From: an uncultured Eisenbergiella sp.
Lineage (GTDB): Bacteria > Bacillota > Clostridia > Lachnospirales > Lachnospiraceae
Length of the DNA stretch: 64,000 nucleotides
Assembly (NCBI GenBank): GCA_947598825.1
Contig: CANQFM010000001.1
Coordinates: forward strand, 84,008-148,007
Reading direction: 5' to 3'
Shown here: positions 53,382-62,628 of the stretch, in pieces
Layout: each line of letters opens with the position of its first letter
Numbering within the stretch: position 1 is the first letter of the stretch
Notes under the pieces: model-generated
What the model was told of the DNA's origin: nothing
The model's input: only the letters and a program-made list of their open reading frames with translations
Database searches by the model: none
Program-made: the position numbers and the translations under genes

Positions 53382-55733
53382 TTACAGCGTCCGGCTCCCC
53401 TTTTTCACCTCCGGCTCCCCGTACAGCACCCCCCGGCTGCCTGTGCCGAGATAGAAACGGCCGTACACCCGGCTGTCCCCGTCTATGCTGTTGATCTCGC
53501 CGTACATCTGGCTATCCGTATTCAGGCGGACGAAAGTTCTGCCGTCGTCCACGGAGCGATAGAAACCGTACGCGCCGCTTATGACCGCGGCCGTATAGAC
53601 CGCTTTTGGCTCTGCCGCATAATCGCCGCCGGGCCGCCCGACGCCCAGCCCCACGCGGTAAAAAATATCCCCCGGCGCGCTCAGCCTGACCGCGCTCACC
53701 TCGTCCTCTTTCTTATCATAGTGAAGCTTCCACAGGCCTCCCTCTCCCAGAGCCATATAAAATACGCCCTGCCTGCCGCATTCTCCGCGGATCTCCGTCC
53801 TGTTCGCACAGTCGATGAGGGCCAGATTGACGTCGGGAAACCCTGCGGGAAGAAGCCTCTGCCGAAAAGTCAGGCCGCCGTCCCTGCTCACATAAAATTC
53901 GGCGTGTTCTCCGAACCCAAAAAAAAGGGAACTGTCCATCCGGTCGGAAAACGCCTTCATTCCGACGTCCGTTACCGGTTTCCCTGCGCTGTTTAAAATC
54001 CGGACCGTTTGAAAGGAATGTCCGCTGTCCTGGCTCACCACCGCCAGGTCCGCCAAAAGCCGGATTCCCTGCGCCACTGACCAGACTATGGTGCTTTTAT
54101 CCGGCGATAACGCTACCCAACCGCTATTGACATTGGGCTGTTCGATGGCGTGCAGCGCCCTGTCGAGCCTGGGAGTAAGCCCGAAAGGCATAGGCAGCCG
54201 CTCAAAGGTCCTGCACTGATCTTTCGAAAGGATCAGGCCGCCTTTGGTCTTTCCCGTCCAGTTCCCCCGGGGCGTGGCCACCACCCAGTCCGGATCGCTG
54301 TCGGAATAATCCGCGTTGATACAGGTGATATAGCGGTTCCCGTTTTCATCGGCAAAGGAGTTTTCACAGGGCGTATCCAGATCCCGAAAGGCAAATCCCC
54401 CCAGATCCCCCAGAATGTCGATCAACTGTACCTCCCCTGCCGGTGGGCTGTATACGTTTAAATGCACGGTCTCCTCCAGCCCGTCGCACCAATCGCAGAA
54501 CACCACTTTTTCCTCCGTCAGATTTTCTGTCCTGAAAACGCCTGTCCCTGTGTTAAACCACGCCTCATTTACGTCAAAGGGATTGATCTTCATATCGCTG
54601 AGCCAGTGGATGATGGAATGGCCCCCGTTGTAGCAGGGCTTCATATAGGGCGCGCGGGATCGCAGCTCCCCTGCATCGAGATCATGAAGGATCTCCACCC
54701 AGGTCCGCCCATAGTCAAAGGAGCGGTATACGCTGTCTCCGCCTTCCTTACAGAGCGTGGAACAGACCAAAAGCCCCGGCGCGGCCGCAGCCGCGTCGAT
54801 CCCGCCAAACCCGTATTCCAACACTGCGTTCCCATCCTCCGGCGCCCTATGGCCGACGGACGGCGTGATATCCTCTCCCTTCCCGAAACGGATCCCGCCC
54901 TCGTCCAGAATGGGATAACGCGCCACCCGTCCGCCGATCACGCTGCCGCCGTCGCAGCTATAGCCGTTTTCCAGCACATAGGCGTTTCTTCCCATCACGG
55001 AAAAGGTGACGTAGAGATATTTTTCATCCATGGCGTAGCGCTGCGCTACCAGTCCCGCCAGCCTGACGCCCTCTATCTCGCCGTCCTCAGGCTGCCAGAG
55101 CCGTTCAAAGGTCTGCCCGCCGTCATAGGATGCGTACAGGCTGTGTCCTCTCAAACGTTCCCCACGCTTTCCGGTCACGCCCGCGCTGCCCAGCAGCAGG
55201 GCGGTACCGTCTTTGCTCATCCCGGCAAAGGTCAGAAACCCTTCCGGGCAGGCGGCACATTTTTCCCAATGGGCGCCTCTGTCCACGCTGATCCACAGTC
55301 CCTCCTGCTGGCTGGCATAGTACAGCCTGTCGCTGTCCTTTTTGTCCACCACCAGCCGGTCCGCCGTCCCTCTGCCGTTTAAATTGCCATGGATCAGAAT
55401 CGGGAGATCATACATAACAAAATGCGCCCCGTAATCGTCGGACGCAACGATCTTACCGGCACCCGGCCGGTTCACCCCGCAGGCGATATAAAGCCTCTCT
55501 GGATGCGCGTCGTCCAGCGCCACCGCGATCGGAAACGTCTCGCTGATGTCGTCCATGGACACATGATCGATCAGGCTCACCCAGCGCTGCGCTTTCGGGT
55601 CAAAGCGATATACGCCTCCGATATCCGTCCTGATATAAAGCACACCCCGCGCTTTTGTATGAAAAACAAAGCCCGTCACATAGCCGCCGCCCGGTATCGG
55701 CAGATTCCTGTACCGGTATCGCTCCTGTTCCAT
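53382..55733 (-). CDS. GH74-like beta-propeller glycosidase without signal peptide
   Basis: A 783-residue protein built of two beta-propellers with at least eight Asp-box repeats (such as SVDRGAHW, SYDGGQTF, SFDYGRTW, SRDGGLTF, SVDDGRTF). The start GGGYVTGFVFHTK ... YIRTDIGGVYRFD matches GH74 xyloglucanases, with D37 in the place of the catalytic base. D475 in NADYSDSDPDW after LGDLGGFAFRDL is the likely acid. There is no signal peptide or cell-wall anchor, so it should act on imported oligosaccharides in the cytosol. GAGAGG precedes the ATG. The EamA gene is 33 bases upstream. Confidence 0.8.
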   Translation of the reverse strand: MEQERYRYRNLPIPGGGYVTGFVFHTKARGVLYIRTDIGGVYRFDPKAQRWVSLIDHVSMDDISETFPIAVALDDAHPERLYIACGVNRPGAGKIVASDDYGAHFVMYDLPILIHGNLNGRGTADRLVVDKKDSDRLYYASQQEGLWISVDRGAHWEKCAACPEGFLTFAGMSKDGTALLLGSAGVTGKRGERLRGHSLYASYDGGQTFERLWQPEDGEIEGVRLAGLVAQRYAMDEKYLYVTFSVMGRNAYVLENGYSCDGGSVIGGRVARYPILDEGGIRFGKGEDITPSVGHRAPEDGNAVLEYGFGGIDAAAAAPGLLVCSTLCKEGGDSVYRSFDYGRTWVEILHDLDAGELRSRAPYMKPCYNGGHSIIHWLSDMKINPFDVNEAWFNTGTGVFRTENLTEEKVVFCDWCDGLEETVHLNVYSPPAGEVQLIDILGDLGGFAFRDLDTPCENSFADENGNRYITCINADYSDSDPDWVVATPRGNWTGKTKGGLILSKDQCRTFERLPMPFGLTPRLDRALHAIEQPNVNSGWVALSPDKSTIVWSVAQGIRLLADLAVVSQDSGHSFQTVRILNSAGKPVTDVGMKAFSDRMDSSLFFGFGEHAEFYVSRDGGLTFRQRLLPAGFPDVNLALIDCANRTEIRGECGRQGVFYMALGEGGLWKLHYDKKEDEVSAVRLSAPGDIFYRVGLGVGRPGGDYAAEPKAVYTAAVISGAYGFYRSVDDGRTFVRLNTDSQMYGEINSIDGDSRVYGRFYLGTGSRGVLYGEPEVKKGSRTL

Positions 55734-55766
55734 TAGCTTTCCTCTCCCTGTATCGCCGCTCTGAGA

Positions 55767-56180
55767 TCACAAAACCATGAGCAGCGTCCCCACTCCGATG
55801 AAAACACAGCCCAGCGCGGATTTTACGGTGATCTTTTCATGCAGAAAGACAAAGGCCAGCACCAGCGTGATGACAACGCTCAGTTTATCCACCGGAACGA
55901 CCTTTGACGCTTCGCCTATCTGCAGCGCCTTATAATAGCACAGCCAGGAGGCGCCGGTGCCCAGGCCGGACAGGATCAAAAAAATCCAGCTTTTTCTGCT
56001 GATCGCTACGATCCCGCCCTGCGCGTCCGTCAAAAACACCATTCCCCACGCCAGGAACACGACCACCACGGTTCTGATGGCCGTCGCCAGATTTGAGTTC
56101 ACGCCTTCAATGCCGATCTTGGCCAGGATCGAGGTCAGCGCCGCAAAAACCGCCGACAATAACGCAAAAACCATCCACAT
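55767..56180 (-). CDS. Small EamA/DMT-family membrane protein
   Basis: A 137-residue protein with five membrane segments, a single EamA domain (WMVFALLSAVFAALTSILAK, VVPVDKLSVVITLVLAFVFL). One-domain EamA proteins work as dimers. The ATG at 56180 is preceded by AAAGGAG and AAAGGA; another ATG two codons later is possible. A 44-codon open stretch upstream reads through a pseudogene in another frame and was rejected. Substrate unknown. Confidence 0.85.
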   Translation of the reverse strand: MWMVFALLSAVFAALTSILAKIGIEGVNSNLATAIRTVVVVFLAWGMVFLTDAQGGIVAISRKSWIFLILSGLGTGASWLCYYKALQIGEASKVVPVDKLSVVITLVLAFVFLHEKITVKSALGCVFIGVGTLLMVL

Positions 56181-56349
56181 ATCCTTTCGTCTCCTTTCTC
56201 GAGGATCCTGCGCAGAAACGCGATCCTTGCCGGGCTCACGCCCTTGAGGACGCCGTGATCCGATTGTCCGTAAAAGGATTCCCTTCCGTCCTGCCCGGGC
56301 AGGACAGTTCAAAAACGCCCCATTTTTCCACCGTATCGATATATTTCAT
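56171..56349 (-). pseudogene. Remnant of a DUF5060-type glycoside hydrolase gene
   Basis: An ATG at 56349 with a perfect GGGAGG 5 bases upstream begins MKYIDTVEKWGVFELSCPGR and TEGNPFTDNRI, which is the typical N-terminus of DUF5060/DUF4038 glycosidases, then stops after 37 codons (56236). In another frame the following bases encode VLKGVSPARIAFLRRILEKG, which matches a segment found several hundred residues into the same family. A large internal deletion with a frame change has joined the two pieces. What remains cannot be functional. Confidence 0.75.
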
Positions 56350-56413
56350 GGTGACCTCCCATTGCAAACAGCTCGTGTGCGCGCTGATCTCTTTTCCATT
56401 AAAATTCCGAATC

Positions 56414-57925
56414 TCAATCCCTGAATAGTACCCGCTTTCTCTCGATCATTTCCCCGATTCTTTCGATATATTGGGCGACCTCCTTCACGCTGTCGCAGCG
56501 CTCGATACGGCCGTCCGGACAGACTCTTTTGGAGATCACGCCGGCCCCCAGCGCCACGATGTCTTCTTTTTCCTCCATGATCAGGATATTGTAAATGCCG
56601 GCCTTGCCCGGCGCCGCGTAACCCACGTTTTCAAAATTGCCGGACATATTTTTCTGCCGGTAGAGATAATAGGGCGACATTCCCATCCCCCGGGCCGTTT
56701 TTTCCGCCAGCGCCATGGTGGCGTCGGTATTGTTCAGGTCGGCCTGGCCGTTTTCCAGGATCCACTGGCTTAAGCGCGAAGCCCGCTTGATCGCCAGGGA
56801 ATGTACCGTCAGGTTGTCCGGCCCCAGCGCCCGTACCTGCTCCATGGTATGAGACACCTCTTCGATCCCTTCCCCCGGCAGTCCCAGGATCAGATCCATA
56901 TTGATGTTGTCAAAGCCTTCCTCCCGTGCCAGCAGAAACGCTTCCCGTACCTGTTCCACCGTATGCCGCCTGCCGATCAGGTCCAGCGTCCGCTGGTTCA
57001 TGGTCTGAGGGTTGACGGAGATCCGGCTCACGCCGTGTTTTTTCAGCACCTTAAGCTTCTCCCGGGTAATGCTGTCCGCCCGTCCCGCCTCCACCGTAAA
57101 CTCCAGCGTATCCGTAAGGTTCAGTTTCCCACAGATCGCCGACAGCAGCCTGTCCAGTTCCTCCGGTTCCAGCGTGGTGGGCGTACCACCGCCGATATAA
57201 ACGCTGTCCAGGATCTTATGGGAAAAAGTCTCCCGCACAAAATCCAGTTCCGTTTCCAGCGCGTCCAGGTATTCCGAAACCCGTTTTTTCCACGCGCTGA
57301 TGGGAAAGGAGGTAAAAGAACAGTACAGACAGGTGGTGGGGCAAAAGGGGATCCCCACATACAGGCTGTAGCCGTTCTCATAGTGAATGTCGGAAAGGAT
57401 CCTGCGCTCCCGCCGGGCGATCTCTGTTGAAAGGGCCGCTTTCTGCTCGCTGACCAGATAGTTTTCCCGCATGAAACGCCGGATCTGTTCCTCCGTCTGA
57501 CCCTGTTCCAGAAGCTGCATGGCCATTTTCACCGGCCGAATGCCGGTCAGCGCCCCCCAGGGCAGCTCCTTTTGGGTCAGCTCCGAGAGCATCTTATACA
57601 AAAGCCGTTTCAATTCGTTCTTCACCGCAATCCGATCCTGCGGACAGGACAGGAAAATCTGTTCCTCCCACAAAAGCTGACGGCCATCCTTCTGCTCCCT
57701 ATCCGCCTCCGGCTCCGTTTTTTCCTGGCTCTCTGCCTCCTGCCACGCCTTTACCCGGATCGCTTCTTTTTCAAATAACACAAAAAAAGCAGGAAGCCCG
57801 GGATCGCTTCGCAGCTCCTTTGTCCCTTCCACAAAGACCTTTACCTCCTGTTGCGGGTAGAAGGCCTTGACCAGGGAATGGATATCGTATGCGTACTTAT
57901 CTTCATTTAAAACAACTATGATCAT
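56414..57925 (-). CDS. hemZ: HemZ-type coproporphyrinogen dehydrogenase-like radical SAM enzyme
   Basis: A 503-residue protein. A non-catalytic N-terminal domain of about 180 residues is followed by the radical SAM core with C195, C199 and C202 (FCPTTCLYCSF) and VYIGGGTPTTLEPEEL, NPQTMNQRTLDLIGR, and the HemN-type C-terminus. This is the HemZ branch seen in Bacillus and Clostridia; many of these organisms lack the rest of haem synthesis, so the true substrate may differ. The binding site before the ATG is weak (GGGA). Confidence 0.88.
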   Translation of the reverse strand: MIIVVLNEDKYAYDIHSLVKAFYPQQEVKVFVEGTKELRSDPGLPAFFVLFEKEAIRVKAWQEAESQEKTEPEADREQKDGRQLLWEEQIFLSCPQDRIAVKNELKRLLYKMLSELTQKELPWGALTGIRPVKMAMQLLEQGQTEEQIRRFMRENYLVSEQKAALSTEIARRERRILSDIHYENGYSLYVGIPFCPTTCLYCSFTSFPISAWKKRVSEYLDALETELDFVRETFSHKILDSVYIGGGTPTTLEPEELDRLLSAICGKLNLTDTLEFTVEAGRADSITREKLKVLKKHGVSRISVNPQTMNQRTLDLIGRRHTVEQVREAFLLAREEGFDNINMDLILGLPGEGIEEVSHTMEQVRALGPDNLTVHSLAIKRASRLSQWILENGQADLNNTDATMALAEKTARGMGMSPYYLYRQKNMSGNFENVGYAAPGKAGIYNILIMEEKEDIVALGAGVISKRVCPDGRIERCDSVKEVAQYIERIGEMIERKRVLFRD

Positions 57926-57976
57926 CTGTCGTCCCTGTTTGCAAAAGGGCGTCCCGCAGTCCGGGCCGCCCGTCGT

Positions 57977-58609
57977 TTACTGGCAATACGGATTATACCG
58001 TTTTTCTTCTCCGATCGTAGTAGAATCTCCATGTCCGGGATACACCCTGGTATCCTCCGGCAGGACGAAAAGCTTTTCCTTTACGGATCGCACCAGCTTG
58101 CTCATGCTGCCGGTAGGAAAATCCGTTCTGCCTACGGATCCTGCAAACAGCGTGTCCCCGGCCACCAGGATCCCGGCCTCCTGCACATAATAGCAGGCGC
58201 TTCCGATGGTATGCCCCGGCGTGGCGATCACCTTTATCGCAAGATCCGCCATCTGCAATTCCTGACCGTCCGTCAGCCATACATCCGGATCGATCACGGC
58301 CTTTCTTCCCATCTGGGCGGAAACGTTCACATAAGGATCCTGACAGACCACCTTTTCCGCCTCCAGCGCATAGATCTTCGCGCCGGTCAGCTCCCGCAGC
58401 TTCGCCGCGCCCCAGATGTGATCAAAATGGCCGTGGGTCAGCAGGATGGCCTCCACCGTAAAGCCCTTTTGGGAGAGCGCCGCGTAAATATCCGCTCCCC
58501 GATCCGCCGGATCGATGAACACGATTCGCTGGCTTTCTTCCCGATACAAAAAATAACAATTGGTCGCGCAGGCGCCCAGCGTCATGCGCCCGATCTTAAC
58601 TCCTGCCAT
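57977..58609 (-). CDS. Metallo-beta-lactamase-fold hydrolase, glyoxalase II-like
   Basis: A 210-residue hydrolase with the binuclear metal motif THGHFDH (H59, H61, D63, H64), TPGHTIGSACYY, LVAGDTLFAGSVGRTDF and the C-terminal PGHGDSTTIGEE. Length and motifs match the YcbL/glyoxalase II-like group. The ATG at 58609 (MAGVKIGRMTLGACATNCYF) fits the family N-terminus and follows CGGAG; a GTG at 58672, overlapping the rsh stop, would add 21 residues and is an alternative. It belongs to the apt-rsh-hydrolase-hemZ group. Confidence 0.88.
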   Translation of the reverse strand: MAGVKIGRMTLGACATNCYFLYREESQRIVFIDPADRGADIYAALSQKGFTVEAILLTHGHFDHIWGAAKLRELTGAKIYALEAEKVVCQDPYVNVSAQMGRKAVIDPDVWLTDGQELQMADLAIKVIATPGHTIGSACYYVQEAGILVAGDTLFAGSVGRTDFPTGSMSKLVRSVKEKLFVLPEDTRVYPGHGDSTTIGEEKRYNPYCQ

Positions 58610-58668
58610 AGCAATCTCCGCTCCCGGCTTTCTCTCTGCTGCCGATAAAATCTGCCCCTGTTTTTCGC

Positions 58669-61002
58669 TCACCCGGTCGTCCGCTCGATATCCACAACGC
58701 TCGTAATGCTAGACAGCTTGCTGGCGATCTCCGCCAGTTCCTCCCGGCTTACGATTTCAAAGGAAATGGAGATCGTCGCGATCCCCTGTTTATTGGTCCG
58801 GGTGTTTAAGGCAATGATGCTCACGTTCCGTTCCGTCAGCGCCTTTGTGATATCCGCCAGAAGGCCGCTCCTGTCATGGGCAAAAATATTGAGCCCGGCG
58901 GCGTACTTCTCGCCCTCGCCGCCTTTTTCCGGCTGTTCCCACTCCGCCTCGATGAGCCTTGGCCGCTCTATCTCCGGCAGATTGATGATGTTGATGCAGT
59001 CCGTGCGGTGGATGGACACGCCCCGGCCTCTGGTGACAAAGCCCACGATCTCATCTCCCGGTACGGGCGAGCAGCAGCGGGAAAAACGGACCGCCACATC
59101 GTGAATGCCCTTCACCACGATCCCGCTCCTGTTGCGGGGCTGCATCCGGCGCTCCTGTCCGGCGCCGCTTTCCGCCACCTGGGCCAGTACCTCTTCGTTG
59201 GTGGCGATCCTGGGATGATCCCTTTCGTACAGCTCCTGCATCCGGTTGACGATCTGGCCTTCCTTTAAGGCCCCGTGCCCGATGGCCGCAAGCAGGGAGT
59301 TCCAGTCCATGAACCCGTACTTTTTCTGCACCACGGCCTGATATTCCGGCGTCAGGATCTCTCCTAAGTTAAAGCCCCTGTTTTTACAGTAGGTATAGAG
59401 CAGTTCCTTGCCCTTGACGATATTTTCTTCCTTCAGTTCGTGCTTGAACCACTGGTTGATCTTATTCTTCGCCTGGCTGCTCTTGACCACGGAAAGCCAG
59501 TCCCGGCTGGGCCCCCTGGAATTTTGGGAAGTGAGAATCTCCACCTGGTCGCCGTTCTGGATCTCATAGTTGATGGTCACCAGCTTGCCGTTGACCCGGG
59601 CGCCGATCATCTTATTGCCCACCGCCGTATGCACGCTGTAGGCGAAGTCTATCGTGGTGGAACCGGCCGGAAGCGTCTTGACATCTCCGGTGGGCGTGAA
59701 ACAGTATACGCTGTCCGAAAAGAGGTCCAGATCGCTTTTGAGCATATTCATGAACTCTTTGTTGTCAGACATCTCCCGCTGCCATTCCAGTATCTGGCGC
59801 AGCCAGGTCAGCTTTTCAGCCTCCTGTTCCTCCACCTTTTTCCCGTCGGAGACCTCTTTATATTTCCAGTGGGCCGCGATGCCGTATTCGGCCACCCGGT
59901 GCATCTCATAGGTGCGGATCTGGATCTCAAAGGGCTGTCCGGTGCTGCCGATCAGCGTGGTGTGCAACGACTGGTACATGTTGGGTTTGGGCATCGCGAT
60001 ATAATCCTTGAACCGGCCCGGTATGGGCTTATACATTTCATGGATCACACCCAGCGCCGCGTAGCAGTCCTTGACCGTATCCACGATGATGCGGACCGCG
60101 AACAGGTCATAGATCTGGTCGATGGTCTTCTGCTGGTTCTTCATTTTTTTGTAAATACTGAAAAAATGCTTCACCCGGCCGTCGATATGGGCCTTGATCC
60201 CCGCCTTTTCGATGTGGGCAGACACTTCCACCACGATGCTTTCAATATATTTTTCCCGTTCGCTCTTGCGCATGGCGATCTTTTCCGCCAGATCGTAATA
60301 CACGTCCGGTTCCAGATATTTCAGGGAAAGGTCGTCCAGTTCCACCTTGATCTTGGAAATACCGAGCCGCTGGGCGATGGGCGCATAAATATCCATCGTC
60401 TCCCGGGCGATGCGGATCTGCCGGTCGTGGGGCATGTGCTTTAGGGTCCGCATATTGTGCAGCCGGTCCGCCAGCTTGATCATGATGACCCGGATATCCT
60501 TCGCCATGGCCATGAACATCTTGCGCAGGTTTTCCGCCTGCATCTCCAACTGCACTTCGGTCTTATTTCCCGAATTGTCCGCCATGTGCAAATGCTGCAG
60601 CTTGGTCACGCCGTCCACCAGAAGCGCCACATCCGCGCCAAATTCCTCGGCGATCTGCTCCTGCGTCATGATGGTATCCTCCACCACGTCATGCAAAAGC
60701 CCGGCCACAATGGTTTCCTTATCCAGCTCCAGATCCGCCAGGATGATGGCCACGCAAAGGGGATGGATGATATAGGGCTCCCCGGATTTGCGCACCTGAT
60801 CCCTGTGGGCCTCCCGGGCAATGCGGTACGCCTTTTCGATCATGGAAATATCATCGGACGGGTGGTACTTGCGCACCCGGGCGATCAGGTCAGCGTACAG
60901 CTCCTCCGGGCTCGTGTATTCCCGGATATCCTCGATCCGTCCGTCGTCCAGCACAAGTTCGGTCGCCTTCGATTCAATTGTCTTGTCTTCCGTCTTTTCC
61001 AT
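58669..61002 (-). CDS. rsh: Bifunctional (p)ppGpp synthetase/hydrolase (RelA/SpoT family)
   Basis: A 777-residue stringent-response enzyme. The HD hydrolase domain (about 65-190) has LLHDVVEDT and KLADRLHNMRTL. The synthetase domain (about 240-360) has YDLFAVRIIVDTV and RFKDYIAMPKPNMYQSLHTT. TGS (about 405-465), the helical and zinc-finger region (RFSRCCSPVPGD) and a C-terminal ACT domain follow. Both active sites look intact. GGAAGG precedes the ATG. It follows apt by 59 bases, an arrangement common in Firmicutes. Confidence 0.97.
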   Translation of the reverse strand: MEKTEDKTIESKATELVLDDGRIEDIREYTSPEELYADLIARVRKYHPSDDISMIEKAYRIAREAHRDQVRKSGEPYIIHPLCVAIILADLELDKETIVAGLLHDVVEDTIMTQEQIAEEFGADVALLVDGVTKLQHLHMADNSGNKTEVQLEMQAENLRKMFMAMAKDIRVIMIKLADRLHNMRTLKHMPHDRQIRIARETMDIYAPIAQRLGISKIKVELDDLSLKYLEPDVYYDLAEKIAMRKSEREKYIESIVVEVSAHIEKAGIKAHIDGRVKHFFSIYKKMKNQQKTIDQIYDLFAVRIIVDTVKDCYAALGVIHEMYKPIPGRFKDYIAMPKPNMYQSLHTTLIGSTGQPFEIQIRTYEMHRVAEYGIAAHWKYKEVSDGKKVEEQEAEKLTWLRQILEWQREMSDNKEFMNMLKSDLDLFSDSVYCFTPTGDVKTLPAGSTTIDFAYSVHTAVGNKMIGARVNGKLVTINYEIQNGDQVEILTSQNSRGPSRDWLSVVKSSQAKNKINQWFKHELKEENIVKGKELLYTYCKNRGFNLGEILTPEYQAVVQKKYGFMDWNSLLAAIGHGALKEGQIVNRMQELYERDHPRIATNEEVLAQVAESGAGQERRMQPRNRSGIVVKGIHDVAVRFSRCCSPVPGDEIVGFVTRGRGVSIHRTDCINIINLPEIERPRLIEAEWEQPEKGGEGEKYAAGLNIFAHDRSGLLADITKALTERNVSIIALNTRTNKQGIATISISFEIVSREELAEIASKLSSITSVVDIERTTG

Positions 61003-61061
61003 ACCTGTACCTTCCGCCAGTCATTGCCAGTCAATACATTGGATTGCGGCCTGTTCCCCGG

Positions 61062-61586
61062 TCACTTCCCCGGATATGTAATAGCGGCGTCCAACCGATA
61101 GCCCTCAATGCGTTTCCGCCCTTCCAGTCCGGCCAGCTCGATCAGCACCACAACGCCCACGACTTCTCCGCCAAGCTGCTCCACCAGACGGATCATCGCC
61201 TCCGTCGTGCCGCCCGTGGCGATCAGGTCGTCTACGATCAGCACCTTCTGCCCCGGCTTCACGGAATCCTTATGCATCTCGATCACAGCCGTGCCGTACT
61301 CCAGATCGTATTCCTGCGCGATCGTCTCACAGGGCAGCTTGCCTTTTTTACGGATCAGGACGAAAGGCTTGCGCTCGGTATACGCGATGGGCGCGCCGAA
61401 AATAAATCCTCTGGATTCCGCTCCCGCTACCACGTCATATTCCAGATCGGATACCAGTCCTTTCATGGTGTCGATAGCGAGATGGAGGCCGTCCGGATCC
61501 TCCAGCACGCTGGTCACATCCCGGAAAATGATCCCTTTCTGCGGGAAATCCGGGATACTCCTTACATATTCTTCCAATTTCTTCAT
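61062..61586 (-). CDS. apt: Adenine phosphoribosyltransferase
   Basis: A 174-residue purine salvage enzyme that makes AMP from adenine and PRPP. The PRPP-binding motif is VLIVDDLIATGGTT, and the adenine-binding region has AGAESRGFIFGAPIA and RKKGKLPCETI. The ATG at 61586 follows AGAGG by 9 bases and gives the usual N-terminus MKKLEEYVRSIPDFPQKGI; the longer open frame overlaps the promoter region. Confidence 0.97.
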   Translation of the reverse strand: MKKLEEYVRSIPDFPQKGIIFRDVTSVLEDPDGLHLAIDTMKGLVSDLEYDVVAGAESRGFIFGAPIAYTERKPFVLIRKKGKLPCETIAQEYDLEYGTAVIEMHKDSVKPGQKVLIVDDLIATGGTTEAMIRLVEQLGGEVVGVVVLIELAGLEGRKRIEGYRLDAAITYPGK

Positions 61587-61648
61587 CCGTTTATACCTCT
61601 TTTTCAACAAAGGGCAGCCTTTCTGGCTACTTTGAAATAACACGGTTT

Positions 61649-61677
61649 ATTATATTCTCTTTCCGGAAAGAAGTCAA
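61649..61677 (-). promoter_or_regulatory. SigA promoter of apt-rsh
   Basis: TTGACT (61672-61677), 17-base spacer, TATAAT (61649-61654) on the minus strand. Confidence 0.85.
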
Positions 61678-61680
61678 CGA

Positions 61681-61720
61681 AAACGGCCATATCCGGTTTT
61701 GCTCCCCCGAATATGACCGT
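61681..61720 (-). terminator. Terminator after the REC-GGDEF remnant
   Basis: ACGGTCATATTCGG and CCGGATATGGCCGT pair on the minus strand with one mismatch and G-T pairs, followed by TTTTC. Confidence 0.6.
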
Positions 61721-61774
61721 CCCTTTTGCCGGTTTTCTTTCTGGGAAACGATGCCTTGCCCATGCAAAAGCCAA

Positions 61775-62560
61775 TCACGCTTCCCCGTTTACTACCATAG
61801 TCTGAATATCATAGGACAACTGGGTCTGTCCTCCCCCCATAAATCTTGTAGAACTGGTTCACCACCCGTTCCGCCACCATCCTGCCGTTTTCCAGGTTGG
61901 TGTCCACCAGTATCACGATGTACTGCAGGCTGCTGTAGCGGCTTCCCACATCCACCATACGCAGAGAATAGGCCACCGACACCTCCAGCGCCGCCATGGC
62001 GTCTTCGTTCCCGCCGCCTTGCGGATAGCCTTCCCCGTCTCCCAGCGTAAACAAAAGCGTCTGTACCTGCTGTCCTTTCCGTTTTACACACCTTGACAGA
62101 TAGGCGTACAGGTTTCAAACTCCTCATAAGGGACCTTGAAAGCGCCGGTATCCCGGTTTATCCTGCCTTCCAGAAGATCGCGGATATGATCCAGATCCGT
62201 ATCCGGTTTCCTGACAGTCCCCTGCGCCTGTTTCTCCCGGTAAAAGCTGTACGAGTTTTTCCCGCTTTTCTTCACATGGTAAAGCGCTTTGTCCGCATTG
62301 GCATAGAGCTGGAGGAAGTGACTACCGTCCTGCGGGCCCTGCGCCACGCCGACCGAAAGATGCGTCATCTCCCGGGAACCAATACCGGCCAGACCCTGAC
62401 CGAAATCCTCCATCATGTGTTCAATGATCTTCTTTAAAAATAAGCCGGAAGGAATATTCCTCCAGCATCCCCAACGCCTGATGGCCGTCACGCGCAGACA
62501 GGACGCAATAATCCTGCGTCAGAATCTGCTCCACCGGCTCCAAACCGGCGACGTCTTCCC
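61775..62560 (-). pseudogene. Broken REC-GGDEF signalling gene
   Basis: Pieces of one gene survive in order but in different frames. About 62430-62560 encodes a receiver-like piece (LTQDYCVLSARDGHQALGML) that stops at 62421. A second frame (about 62112-62450) encodes the C-terminal half of a GGDEF domain (GIGSREMTHLSVGVA, ADKALYHVKKSGKNSYSFY); the GGDEF signature itself is lost. A frameshift near 62110 moves to the next piece (YAYLSRCVKRKGQQVQTLLF, LEVSVAYSLRMVDVGSRYSS), and another near 61830 leads to LSYDIQTMVVNGEA and the stop at 61775. One internal deletion and at least two small frameshifts make it non-functional. Confidence 0.75.
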
Positions 62561-62628
62561 CCACAGGAGCCGGGCCGCCGTGCCGATTGCCCTCCGGTCA
62601 AGCCCCTGCAGCACGCCGTCTTTTCCGG

